Of a stretch of 50,783 nt of DNA, positions 23,552 to 31,488 are shown in pieces. Origin of the DNA: Lonepinella sp051851555. GTDB lineage: Bacteria > Pseudomonadota > Gammaproteobacteria > Enterobacterales > Pasteurellaceae. How positions within the stretch are numbered: the stretch's first letter is position 1; each line of letters starts with the position of its first letter. Under the pieces are notes generated by a model that worked only from the letters and a program-made list of their open reading frames with translations, was not told the DNA's origin and made no database searches. The position numbers were made by a program, and so were the translations under genes. Where the stretch lies: the NCBI RefSeq assembly GCF_051851555.1, contig NZ_JBPDVH010000010.1, positions 1 to 50,783 on the forward strand. Direction: 5' to 3'.

Positions 23552-26026
23552 TTATTGATTATATTCCGCCCGACTCATGGTCGTACTCCAAAGCCCAACA
23601 CGTTCTAGATCATCATATTTGGTTAAACCAGAATAGCCTAAACTACTATCTTCATAGCGTTTAAAACTCAATACTGCCCCATTCATTTTGCCCTCGTTAA
23701 ACAAATTTAACCCCACCAATAAGCTAAAATCATTTTGCGTTAAGCCGGTGACTTTATAAAATAATTCGGGTTCCACTTCTTCAATCACATCTTTCAACGC
23801 ATATTCCCGCTCCTCGGTTAAATACATAAATACAGGAATCCGTGCGGCAAATTTAATTAATTTTTCCTGTAATTGTTTCCGTAAAGTGCGTTCTTTTTTC
23901 TCATTTTCTTTTAATTCATCTTTTTCTTTCGGCGTTAAACTGCCATTATTGGCTTTTTGTTTGCCACTTTTGACCGCCGTCGATTTATTAATAATGGTTT
24001 CAATATCCTGATTTAATGAACGGAAACCCTCAATGTTAGCAAGGGCTTGCATAGCTTGTGGGTGAGCTTGCAAGCGTTTTAAGGTTTCATTATTCACATT
24101 CACCAACACAGCACTTTCCCAACGACGTGCTAGCAACGTTGCGGTTGTGCCACTCATTGCCATATCCAACACACTGGCTGCGTCCAACTCACGCATTGAT
24201 GAACCGTCATAGGCAAGAATCGGCAGGAATTGAACAAATTCGGCAATTTTCTTTTCAGGATTGCGTTCTTCGGTGTTGAGTTCATTGCAATATTCGGAAA
24301 TTTGCCGCAACGCACGATCAGGGGCGAAATCAAAAATATAGCAATTTTGTTTGATAATCACACTTTCATCTGCCCCCTGTGCTTTAGCCACCCACGGGGT
24401 TTGCACACGAAATGCCGCTTGAAAATAGGTTTCAGGGCGAACTAAGTTACGCAGCATAAAAATCCCCGTCCATTCTGGCACCGAAACACCTGTGGTCAGT
24501 TTGCCACAAGACAGCGTGATGGTTTTGCTTTCTAAGCCTTTTTTCATTGCTTTACGTACGGGTTTTAAGGCATTCGCCCCAACGCCCGCTTTTTTGCCAG
24601 CGGTGACAATCACTTGGTAATCCTGATAAAACCGATTATGGGGTTGAGCCAATAAATTTGCCATGGCATAGCAACTACTCACATCAGGCAGAAACCAAAA
24701 AGTATGATTTAAATTGCGTAATAAATCCACATCAGCAAAAGGTAACGGCGGTTTTTCTGCCCCTAGCTTTAACTCGTCTTCTGTGGTGATTTTTAATTGT
24801 CCCCGAATTAAATCTAGCCATTGTTGCACATAATTTTCATATTTAAATTTCGCCTCTTTTTCTTTGCCTGTGGCTTTAAAAAATTCGTTTAAATCAAATT
24901 CATTAAATTCCCCTTTCAAAGCAATTTCTTGAATATGCGGTGGCAGTTGATAAGTCAGCATGATCATGCGTGGCAAACTTAAATAGGGATTATTTTCGCC
25001 AAGCCATTCCATTTTCGCTTTTTGTTCATCAGAATAAGTCCAGTTGAAAATTTGTTCTTCAATAAATTCACCTGAATTTAATGCTCGAAATGGCGTACCA
25101 GATAAATATAAATAATGATCGGTGGTGATGGGAATGATGTCTTCATCAAAGAAATCGGGCATATCCAATTCCATATCTTGTTGTTCTTGTTGTTCTAGTT
25201 GTTCTTGCTCAAATAATTCTTTGGATTTATCTCGCCACGCCCCAAAATGATATTCATCAAACACAATGCAATCCCAATTAATGGCGTGTACCCATTCATT
25301 TTTTAATTTAATGCCGCCCGCATTATTTTTGCCTAAATAATCTTGAAAGGAACCAAAACAACAAATCGCATGATGATCGGCGAAATGCTGTTGGTATTGT
25401 TCTTCGTTGGTCACAAATTTCCAGCCTTGAAAATCAATATGACTTTCTAAATCCTCTTGCCACGCTGTTTTGACGGCGGGTTTAAAGGTGAGAATTAAAA
25501 TCCGTTTCCAACCCATTTGTTTTGCCAGTTGATAGGTGGCAAAGGTTTTACCAAATCGCATTTTGGCGTTCCATAAAAAGTGCGGTGCTTTTTTGCCGAC
25601 TTCGGGATCCTTTTTCCATTGCTGAAAATAATTTACCGTTTTTTCCACCGCACTTTTTTGTTCCGGTCGCATGGTAAAATCTAGCGTGCGGTTTTCTTGA
25701 TTTTCAATCCGTTTACGAATGGCAAGCACGGCACTTTTCACATCCTCTACGTCACATTTAAACCATTCGCCATTAATTCGTTCAATCCCCTTTTTGATAA
25801 GATACTGATGTACATCAAAATCTTTAAATAAACTGCCATCTTCCCGCATTGATTCTGCCTGATATTCAATGCGATAACTTTGTTCTGGGGTTTTGACGGG
25901 ATATTGCTCTGCAACTCGCACATTGACATCTCGTTCAGTGTAACCGATTTTTAAACAGCCTTGAAAACGGCTATCAGAATAGGCATAAATTCGGGGCTGT
26001 TTTGACTCAAAATATTGACTACGCAT
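23552..26026 (-). CDS. GIY-YIG/T5orf172-type nuclease fused to an SF2 helicase (restriction-like)
   Basis: An 824-aa protein, probably the restriction or translocase component of the island. Residues 12-90 resemble a T5orf172/GIY-YIG-like nuclease domain: RIYAYSDSR, LKIGYTERDVNVRVAEQY, and a later NGEWFKC with a conserved Glu. A superfamily 2 helicase core follows: Walker A NAKMRFGKTFATYQLA (about 154-169), DEYH box (257-260), SGTPFRA (309-315), SCGKLTTGVSVPEW (506-519) and QAAFRVQ (536-542). The remaining 270 residues include a Lys/Glu-rich coiled region and an unrecognised C-terminal domain. AAGGGG precedes the ATG, which lies 2 nt after the methyltransferase stop, so the two are coupled. 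Nuclease activity is inferred. Confidence 0.8.
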   Translation of the reverse strand: MRSQYFESKQPRIYAYSDSRFQGCLKIGYTERDVNVRVAEQYPVKTPEQSYRIEYQAESMREDGSLFKDFDVHQYLIKKGIERINGEWFKCDVEDVKSAVLAIRKRIENQENRTLDFTMRPEQKSAVEKTVNYFQQWKKDPEVGKKAPHFLWNAKMRFGKTFATYQLAKQMGWKRILILTFKPAVKTAWQEDLESHIDFQGWKFVTNEEQYQQHFADHHAICCFGSFQDYLGKNNAGGIKLKNEWVHAINWDCIVFDEYHFGAWRDKSKELFEQEQLEQQEQQDMELDMPDFFDEDIIPITTDHYLYLSGTPFRALNSGEFIEEQIFNWTYSDEQKAKMEWLGENNPYLSLPRMIMLTYQLPPHIQEIALKGEFNEFDLNEFFKATGKEKEAKFKYENYVQQWLDLIRGQLKITTEDELKLGAEKPPLPFADVDLLRNLNHTFWFLPDVSSCYAMANLLAQPHNRFYQDYQVIVTAGKKAGVGANALKPVRKAMKKGLESKTITLSCGKLTTGVSVPEWTGIFMLRNLVRPETYFQAAFRVQTPWVAKAQGADESVIIKQNCYIFDFAPDRALRQISEYCNELNTEERNPEKKIAEFVQFLPILAYDGSSMRELDAASVLDMAMSGTTATLLARRWESAVLVNVNNETLKRLQAHPQAMQALANIEGFRSLNQDIETIINKSTAVKSGKQKANNGSLTPKEKDELKENEKKERTLRKQLQEKLIKFAARIPVFMYLTEEREYALKDVIEEVEPELFYKVTGLTQNDFSLLVGLNLFNEGKMNGAVLSFKRYEDSSLGYSGLTKYDDLERVGLWSTTMSRAEYNQ

Positions 26027-26028
26027 AC

Positions 26029-27549
26029 TTATTCCCCTTTATCCATTGGGCGGATCATTGATTCAATATAGGCGATTTCGTCTTGGGTTAATTGATATTT
26101 TTGGTAAAGTTCGGCATCTGTCCAAGGTTTGGTGAAGTCTTGCATTGGCACTAATTCATAGGCTTTTTTAGTGGTATGTTGAGTGTTCTTTTTTAAGGTC
26201 AGCATAAAATGCAAAAATCTCGTATTAATATAACTCATTACATTTTCGCAAATTTCCTTATTTTCAAAAGGTCCGAAAACTAAATAGGTTTCCGTGCAAG
26301 CCGTATTTAACCCTGCATAAATGGGTTTTACCCAGTCTGTTTTTCCATCGCCTGTACCAACAGCATAAGGAGCAATTACTTTATGTTGATCGATCCATTG
26401 GCGATTAATTGGTATTTCTTCTCGCTTGATATAGCCTATGCCTTTATTTTGGAATAGCGTGACATTATTAAATTGCTCTTTATAAGGTTCGTTTCTTCCT
26501 TTAATAAAGGTTCTTAATCCAAATGGTTTTGCAGAACTAATAATCGTATTAAAACTTATTTCATCAAATCTTCTTACTTTTTTAAGAATATCAACAGCTT
26601 TATTATGCCGAATAAAAATATCTAATCCATTTTCTTTTAACGGTCTTTCCATATAAGAAATCACCTTGCCATTATCATAAGTATAAATATGGCAATCATT
26701 ATTGCTTTTCTTGTTATTCCAAAGAAAATAACAAACACCGCCTTTAATCTCCACGCCCGTAAAACAATCTGATGAATTAGGGAAATCGTGTAATTCACTA
26801 ATACGATGATCTTTTAACATTTCATCACGAAAATTATCCAATCCTTTACCGCCTGCGTACCAACGGGCTGGAATGATCATCACTAAATAATGTGGATTAA
26901 GTTTTTTCGCTTGTTCAACAAATAAATTATAAATTGGCATTGCACTGGCTTGAGCCCCACCATCACTCAACTGATACGGTGGATTGCCAATAATCACATC
27001 AAAATTCATATTTTTTCCCAAAATCTCGTCAATCGTTAAATGAATAAACCCATAAGCGTGACTTTCTTTGCTTTCTTCACGCTGATACACCGTTTCACTG
27101 GCACCACATAATTCACATTTGCCATCTTTCCACACATGTTGAATCGGCTGATAAAAAATATTGCCCTGATGACTTGCAAATTCCGTGCAAATAGATTTTT
27201 GGCTGTTCGCATTTCTGGCACAATAAACACTACGGCGAGTTAAATAAGCGGTGAGTTCGGTGATCGCAATACCAAACACTTGTTGGGTAAGAATATGGTT
27301 AATTCGCTGTTGTAAATCAGGGATTTCTTGTTCTAAGCCTTTGATCAAGCGTTTTGTTATTTCACGCAAAAACACCCCTGTTTTACAAGCAGGATCTAAA
27401 AACCTTTTGGTTTTATCGCTGAAAACGTCTTGCGGCAATAAATCGAGCATTTTGTTGGCAAGATCGGGCGAGGTAAACACTTCATCATTGGACAAATTCG
27501 CCAAACAAGAAAGCACATCAGGGTTATAATTTAGATTCAGGCGTTGCAT
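26029..27549 (-). CDS. N6-adenine DNA methyltransferase, Eco57I-like
   Basis: A 506-aa class I methyltransferase. The ATG at 27549 was chosen because GGAG lies 7 nt upstream; the open frame runs further but lacks an RBS. NDEVFTSPDLANKML (motif X region), FLDPACKTGVF (SAM-binding motif I, residues 50-60) and FDVIIGNPPYQLSDGG (catalytic NPPY, 189-192) mark an amino-methyltransferase. Between them C110, C121 and a CELC pair (145-148) suggest a small metal-binding insert. The C-terminal half would recognise the DNA target. It overlaps the upstream ORF by 26 nt. Probably the modification subunit of the system; its target site cannot be predicted. Confidence 0.85.
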   Translation of the reverse strand: MQRLNLNYNPDVLSCLANLSNDEVFTSPDLANKMLDLLPQDVFSDKTKRFLDPACKTGVFLREITKRLIKGLEQEIPDLQQRINHILTQQVFGIAITELTAYLTRRSVYCARNANSQKSICTEFASHQGNIFYQPIQHVWKDGKCELCGASETVYQREESKESHAYGFIHLTIDEILGKNMNFDVIIGNPPYQLSDGGAQASAMPIYNLFVEQAKKLNPHYLVMIIPARWYAGGKGLDNFRDEMLKDHRISELHDFPNSSDCFTGVEIKGGVCYFLWNNKKSNNDCHIYTYDNGKVISYMERPLKENGLDIFIRHNKAVDILKKVRRFDEISFNTIISSAKPFGLRTFIKGRNEPYKEQFNNVTLFQNKGIGYIKREEIPINRQWIDQHKVIAPYAVGTGDGKTDWVKPIYAGLNTACTETYLVFGPFENKEICENVMSYINTRFLHFMLTLKKNTQHTTKKAYELVPMQDFTKPWTDAELYQKYQLTQDEIAYIESMIRPMDKGE

Positions 27550-28210
27550 TTTGAATCTCCATAAAATAAATTGAGTTATATTTTGGCAGGGTTGTGTAGT
27601 GACTAAATTCTCTTTTACTCCCGCGGGAAATAATTTGAATGACATCCGTGTATTGATACTCTTCCCGTTTTAAGCAAAATTTGCGTGGAAACTCCATGGC
27701 TGACCATTGCGAAAAATGCAAAAACTGATTTTCCAACGGTTGATTATGTTGATCGGCATAACACATTTTTAACGCATCACCGTGTAAAATATTTCGCTCT
27801 AAAATAAATTTCGCCACATTTTCTAATTCCACCGTCATCGGCAAACCGAATAAGTATTGATATTCGTTTTTGACAAAATCCAATAACCGCTGACGGCATT
27901 TCAACACGTTATCTTGCAACAGCTCTATGCCATATAATGAGCTGATCGCTAGAATGAGATAGAATTCATATTCCCGTGGAGATTTTTGATAATTTTTCGC
28001 TACCGTGTTGAGCTTGCGTTTTAAAATCTCAATTAAAAAATTTCCATCACCACAGGCCGGCTCTAAAAATGTGGCTTTAATCGGCATTTCGTCCACCACC
28101 GCCGAAAGTTGACGCTCCACCATATCAATCATGGCATTGACTTCTTCAGGGCGGGTAAACACTTCACCGTGATCGGCGACACGTTTTTTAGATTTGATTT
28201 GTTGGGTCAT
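27524..28210 (-). CDS. Short SAM-methyltransferase-like protein without catalytic NPPY
   Basis: A 228-aa protein starting at the ATG at 28210; an in-frame TTG nine codons upstream is less likely because it falls nearer the operator. It opens like an N6-methylase (HGEVFTRPEEVNAMIDMVE). It has SAM motif I FLEPACGDGNFL (48-59), an acidic motif II region (LYGIELLQDNV) and GDAL (144-147). It then ends with an unrelated 80-residue tail (FSQWSAMEFPRKFC..., YTDVIQIISRG) instead of a DPPY/NPPY motif. It is the first gene of the leftward island operon. It may be a SAM-binding partner subunit of the next gene, a sensor, or a decayed methylase. Confidence 0.75.
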   Translation of the reverse strand: MTQQIKSKKRVADHGEVFTRPEEVNAMIDMVERQLSAVVDEMPIKATFLEPACGDGNFLIEILKRKLNTVAKNYQKSPREYEFYLILAISSLYGIELLQDNVLKCRQRLLDFVKNEYQYLFGLPMTVELENVAKFILERNILHGDALKMCYADQHNQPLENQFLHFSQWSAMEFPRKFCLKREEYQYTDVIQIISRGSKREFSHYTTLPKYNSIYFMEIQNATPESKL

Positions 28211-28235
28211 TGCAAATGTAACTTTTAGGGCAACC

Positions 28236-28293
28236 AATGAAACTTATTGTGAAACTATATTAATAGTTTCACAACTTTTGATCAAGTTTCATT
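28236..28293. promoter_or_regulatory. Nested palindromic operator between the island operon and its HTH regulator
   Basis: An inner perfect inverted repeat TTGTGAAACTAT (28247-28258) / ATAGTTTCACAA (28263-28274) has a 4-nt centre. It is flanked by an outer pair AATGAAACTT (28236-28245) / AAGTTTCATT (28284-28293). Four TGAAACT half-sites therefore lie in the 114-bp gap between the two divergent genes. This is the expected operator layout for a dimeric HTH regulator controlling both directions. No clear Shine-Dalgarno is seen for either start. Confidence 0.7.
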
Positions 28294-28324
28294 TTGTTTT
28301 AAGATCGTTCGTAAAGTGACTTCT

Positions 28325-28744
28325 ATGAATGAGAATGAAGAATTTACCCAAAAATTAACCGCACTTTTACTAAAAAGAGGTTATGAACCAAAACCATCTG
28401 TCTTGGAACGTGAATTTAATTTACGTTACTACGGTGATCCTTTAACCCAACAAGCCGTGGGAAAATGGCTCAAAGGCAAGTCTATTCCGCATAGCAATAA
28501 ACTTTGTACGCTTGCGGAATGGCTAGACGTGGAATTAACGGATTTAGTTTCAACAGAAAGAGCTTATCAAGCTCAAAAAGCAAAGAAAAAGAAAGAAAAT
28601 AAAGCCAACTCAAGCCAAGCTATCTCAAACTATGATGAAGATTATTTATTTCGCCTTTTTCTCAATCTCCCCCAAGAACAGAAAAAAGCCGTGCGTGAAG
28701 TGATTATGGCAATGCACAAAGCCTATCGGCAAATGCCGGAATAG
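28325..28744 (+). CDS. Helix-turn-helix transcriptional regulator of the island
   Basis: A 139-aa protein with an N-terminal XRE/lambda-repressor-like HTH: LTQQAVGKWLKGKSIPHSNKLCTLAEWLDVELTDLV is the recognition-helix region (quoted here only as the span of residues 41-77). A basic Lys-rich linker and a C-terminal helical segment (LFLNLPQEQKKAVREVIMAM), probably for dimerisation, follow. The ATG at 28325 was chosen; a GTG three codons upstream is possible. It faces away from the methyltransferase operon across the palindrome and likely controls it, as C-proteins or phage-type repressors do. An uptake sequence lies inside at 28358. Confidence 0.8.
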   Translation: MNENEEFTQKLTALLLKRGYEPKPSVLEREFNLRYYGDPLTQQAVGKWLKGKSIPHSNKLCTLAEWLDVELTDLVSTERAYQAQKAKKKKENKANSSQAISNYDEDYLFRLFLNLPQEQKKAVREVIMAMHKAYRQMPE

Positions 28745-28780
28745 TGCGGTGATTTTTAGCGTTATTTTAGCCAAAAACAA

Positions 28781-28811
28781 AAATCCCTTTTGACTATGCC
28801 AAAAGGGATTT
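28781..28811. terminator. Bidirectional terminator between the HTH gene and era
   Basis: AAATCCCTTTT (28781-28791) and AAAAGGGATTT (28801-28811) form a perfect 11-bp stem with a 9-nt loop. It lies between convergent genes. It is the right boundary between island and housekeeping operon. Confidence 0.85.
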
Positions 28812-28838
28812 GCAGTAATTGATGATGCGTAATCAGCG

Positions 28839-29780
28839 TTAGTATTCTTCCATATACCCCAAACTACGCAAGGCACGTTCATCATCTGCCCAACCTGATT
28901 TGACCTTAACCCAAAGCTCTAAATGCACTTTGTTGTCAAATAAGCGTTCCATATCCTGACGAGCCTCGGTGCCGATCACTTTGATTTTTTGTCCGCCTTG
29001 ACCAATCACCATTTTTTTCTGACCGTCACGTTCCACCAAAATTAAGCCGTTGATTTCGTAGGTACCCCGTTCGTTGAGTTTAAATTGCTCAATTTCAACG
29101 GTCACCGAATATGGCAATTCTTCGCCCATAAAACGCATGAGTTTTTCACGGATAATTTCGGAGGCCATAAAACGTTGTGAGCGGTCAGTCACGTAATCTT
29201 CGGGGAAATGATGGTCGCCCTTTTTCAACGCATTACGCACGATTTTCTTCAAATTATGTACGTTATTACCACGTTGAGCGGAAATCGGCACAATGTCTTT
29301 GAAATTAAATTTGTTGCTTAATTCGGTGATGAATGGCAATAATTCATCTTTATTTTTGACATTATCAATTTTGTTAATAGCTAACACCACTGGCGTTTTG
29401 ACTTGGCGTAATTTGTTTAACACCATATCATCATCTTCATTCCAATGAGTACCGTCCACCACAAAAATAATTAAATCCACATCACCAATGGCACTGCTGG
29501 CCGCACGGTTCATTAAGCGGTTAATGGCTCGTTTTTCTTCGATATGTAATCCGGGGGTATCCACATAAACCGCTTGATAGGCACCGTCAGTATCAATGCC
29601 AACGATACGGTGGCGAGTGGTTTGGGCTTTGCGTGAAGTAATCGAAACTTTTTGCCCTAATATTTTGTTTAATAAGGTAGATTTTCCCACATTCGGGCGA
29701 CCCACAATGGCGATAAAGCCACAATAGGTGTCGGTAGGTTGTTCGTTGTTTAGGTCAGTGGGTAACTGTTCTTCTGTCAT
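28839..29780 (-). CDS. era: GTPase Era
   Basis: Essential GTPase that binds 16S rRNA and acts in 30S ribosome assembly. The 313-aa protein has G1 GRPNVGKSTLLN, G2 region SRKAQTTRHRIVG, G3 DTPGLH and G4 NKID. The C-terminal KH domain contains ILVERDGQKKMVIGQGGQKIK. The start codon overlaps the rnc stop by one base (TAATG). It is the last gene of lepA-lepB-rnc-era. Confidence 0.98.
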   Translation of the reverse strand: MTEEQLPTDLNNEQPTDTYCGFIAIVGRPNVGKSTLLNKILGQKVSITSRKAQTTRHRIVGIDTDGAYQAVYVDTPGLHIEEKRAINRLMNRAASSAIGDVDLIIFVVDGTHWNEDDDMVLNKLRQVKTPVVLAINKIDNVKNKDELLPFITELSNKFNFKDIVPISAQRGNNVHNLKKIVRNALKKGDHHFPEDYVTDRSQRFMASEIIREKLMRFMGEELPYSVTVEIEQFKLNERGTYEINGLILVERDGQKKMVIGQGGQKIKVIGTEARQDMERLFDNKVHLELWVKVKSGWADDERALRSLGYMEEY

Positions 29781-30454
29781 TATTTTATATCCAGTTCTTT
29801 TAAAATTTGTTCGGCAGCGGCTTGTTCCGCTTTGCGACGACTATTGGCCACCCCAATAAAAGTGTGGTCAAAATTTTCCGCATGGCATTCTACGGTGAAA
29901 GTTTGACAATGGGCCTCGCCTGTGGTTTTGATAATTTGGTAGCTTGGTAGGCTTAATCCTTTGCCTTGCAAATATTCTTGTAAGCGTGTTTTCGGATCTT
30001 TCTGATTTTCGCCCGGTTTAATGGTGGCTAAAAGTGGCTGATACCATTGGCAAATAATCGCCATAGCATGGGCTAAATCACTGTCTAAGGACATGGCACC
30101 GATAATGGCCTCCACGCAGTCGGCCAAAATAGAGGCTCGACGAAATCCACCACTTTTTAGCTCGCCTGAACCTAACACCAAATAATCCCCCAACTCAAAC
30201 TGGCGAGCTAACTCGGCCAATGTGGGTTCTCGCACTAAGGTGGCTCGCATACGGCTGAGTTCGCCCTCGTTACATTTTGGGAACTGCTGATAAAGGGCTT
30301 GTGCAATGGTTAAATTCAAAATCCCATCGCCCAAAAATTCAAGGCGTTCATTATGCACCTTTGCCGCACTACGGTGCGTTAAGGCTTGTTTTAACAACGC
30401 AAGATCAGTAAATTGATAGCCGATCTTGCTTTGTAATCGGGTTAAATCATTCAT
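29780..30454 (-). CDS. rnc: Ribonuclease III
   Basis: Double-strand-specific endoribonuclease for rRNA and mRNA processing. The 224-aa protein has the RNase III signature ERLEFLGDGILN (the usual Ser of FLGDSIL is Gly here). The catalytic acidic residues lie in ERLEFLGD and in ILADCVEAIIGAM. A C-terminal dsRNA-binding domain runs from KTRLQEYLQGKG to SRRKAEQAAAEQILKEL. Start and stop each overlap a neighbour by one base (TAATG), so lepB-rnc-era are translationally coupled. Confidence 0.97.
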   Translation of the reverse strand: MNDLTRLQSKIGYQFTDLALLKQALTHRSAAKVHNERLEFLGDGILNLTIAQALYQQFPKCNEGELSRMRATLVREPTLAELARQFELGDYLVLGSGELKSGGFRRASILADCVEAIIGAMSLDSDLAHAMAIICQWYQPLLATIKPGENQKDPKTRLQEYLQGKGLSLPSYQIIKTTGEAHCQTFTVECHAENFDHTFIGVANSRRKAEQAAAEQILKELDIK

Positions 30455-31476
30455 TATTTAATTTTCGTAAATAAACGTTCAGTACGAATGCCGGTCGGCC
30501 ATTCATTCGGTTTTTTATCTAAGCTCAACCAAATATAAGTGGCTTTACCCACAATATTTTTCTCTGGTACAAAACCCCAGAAACGACTGTCTTCACTCAT
30601 ATTACGGTTATCGCCCATCACGAAATATTGCCCTGCTGGCACGACCCATTCGGTAATATAATATTCTTGTTTCACATAGTCTTTATAGCGATACCCCTCG
30701 GAAATCGGCTCGGGGAACCAATGAATCTGATGGCTCACATCCCCTGTTTCGGTGAGTTCTAGCATACTTGGGCCATAAATAAAACTGCCGTCTGGATTTT
30801 TACCAATAATGGCTTTAAATTCATCATTTTGTTGCGGTTCGCTATACGTGAATTCTTTGCTTTCGCACTCATCTTCACAAGCCTTGCCGTCTTTGCCATA
30901 AACAATGGTCAATTTGCGTTCTAGCTCATTATACAGCACTCGGTCACCGCCCATGGCCACCACACGCTTAATATAATCAATATTCGGTTGTGGTGGGGCT
31001 TTAAACACAATCACATCACCACGTTGTACTTTGCCTGTTTCCATTAAGGTATTTTGGAATACCGGATCTTTCACGCCGTAAGCATATTTTTCCACCACAA
31101 TGAAATCCCCGACACGTAAAGTCGGTTCCATGGATTGCGAGGGAATTTGGAACGGTTCAAACACAAAAGAACGCAGAATCAATACGAACGCCAACACAGG
31201 GAACAAGGAAGAAATAAATTCTTCGCCCTCGCCAATGGGTTCAATGACGGCTTTTTCTTCATCGGTTAAGGTTTTTCCAGTGCGTTGTTCGGTACGTGCA
31301 ATTTGACGGCGACGACGTGGCAACACGGAAAAACGATGATAGCACCACAACACGCCCGAAAGTGCGGTGAATAAAATCAATAAAATGGAAAATGTGTTTG
31401 GTAATTGTAGATAATCTAACACTTTCCAAACCGCAAAGCCCACAACTAATAAAATGGGGAGAAAAAGTTTTGACAT
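30454..31476 (-). CDS. lepB: Signal peptidase I
   Basis: Inner-membrane serine protease that removes Sec/Tat signal peptides. The 340-aa protein has two N-terminal membrane segments (about 5-45 and 88-105) separated by a basic cytoplasmic loop. The nucleophile Ser is in IPSQSMEPTL and the general-base Lys in IDYIKRVVAMGGDRV. Boxes D and E (GDNRNMSEDSRFWGFVPE) are intact. It follows lepA by 12 nt, the standard arrangement. Confidence 0.97.
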   Translation of the reverse strand: MSKLFLPILLVVGFAVWKVLDYLQLPNTFSILLILFTALSGVLWCYHRFSVLPRRRRQIARTEQRTGKTLTDEEKAVIEPIGEGEEFISSLFPVLAFVLILRSFVFEPFQIPSQSMEPTLRVGDFIVVEKYAYGVKDPVFQNTLMETGKVQRGDVIVFKAPPQPNIDYIKRVVAMGGDRVLYNELERKLTIVYGKDGKACEDECESKEFTYSEPQQNDEFKAIIGKNPDGSFIYGPSMLELTETGDVSHQIHWFPEPISEGYRYKDYVKQEYYITEWVVPAGQYFVMGDNRNMSEDSRFWGFVPEKNIVGKATYIWLSLDKKPNEWPTGIRTERLFTKIK

Positions 31477-31488
31477 AGTCTTCCTTAT

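Noticed and set aside
27524..27645. Possibility that the 228-aa and 506-aa methyltransferase-like ORFs are one gene broken by a frameshift
   Set aside because: Both carry their own EVFT-type N-terminus and their own SAM motif I, so they are two related proteins rather than two halves. The second has its own strong RBS and ATG at 27549.
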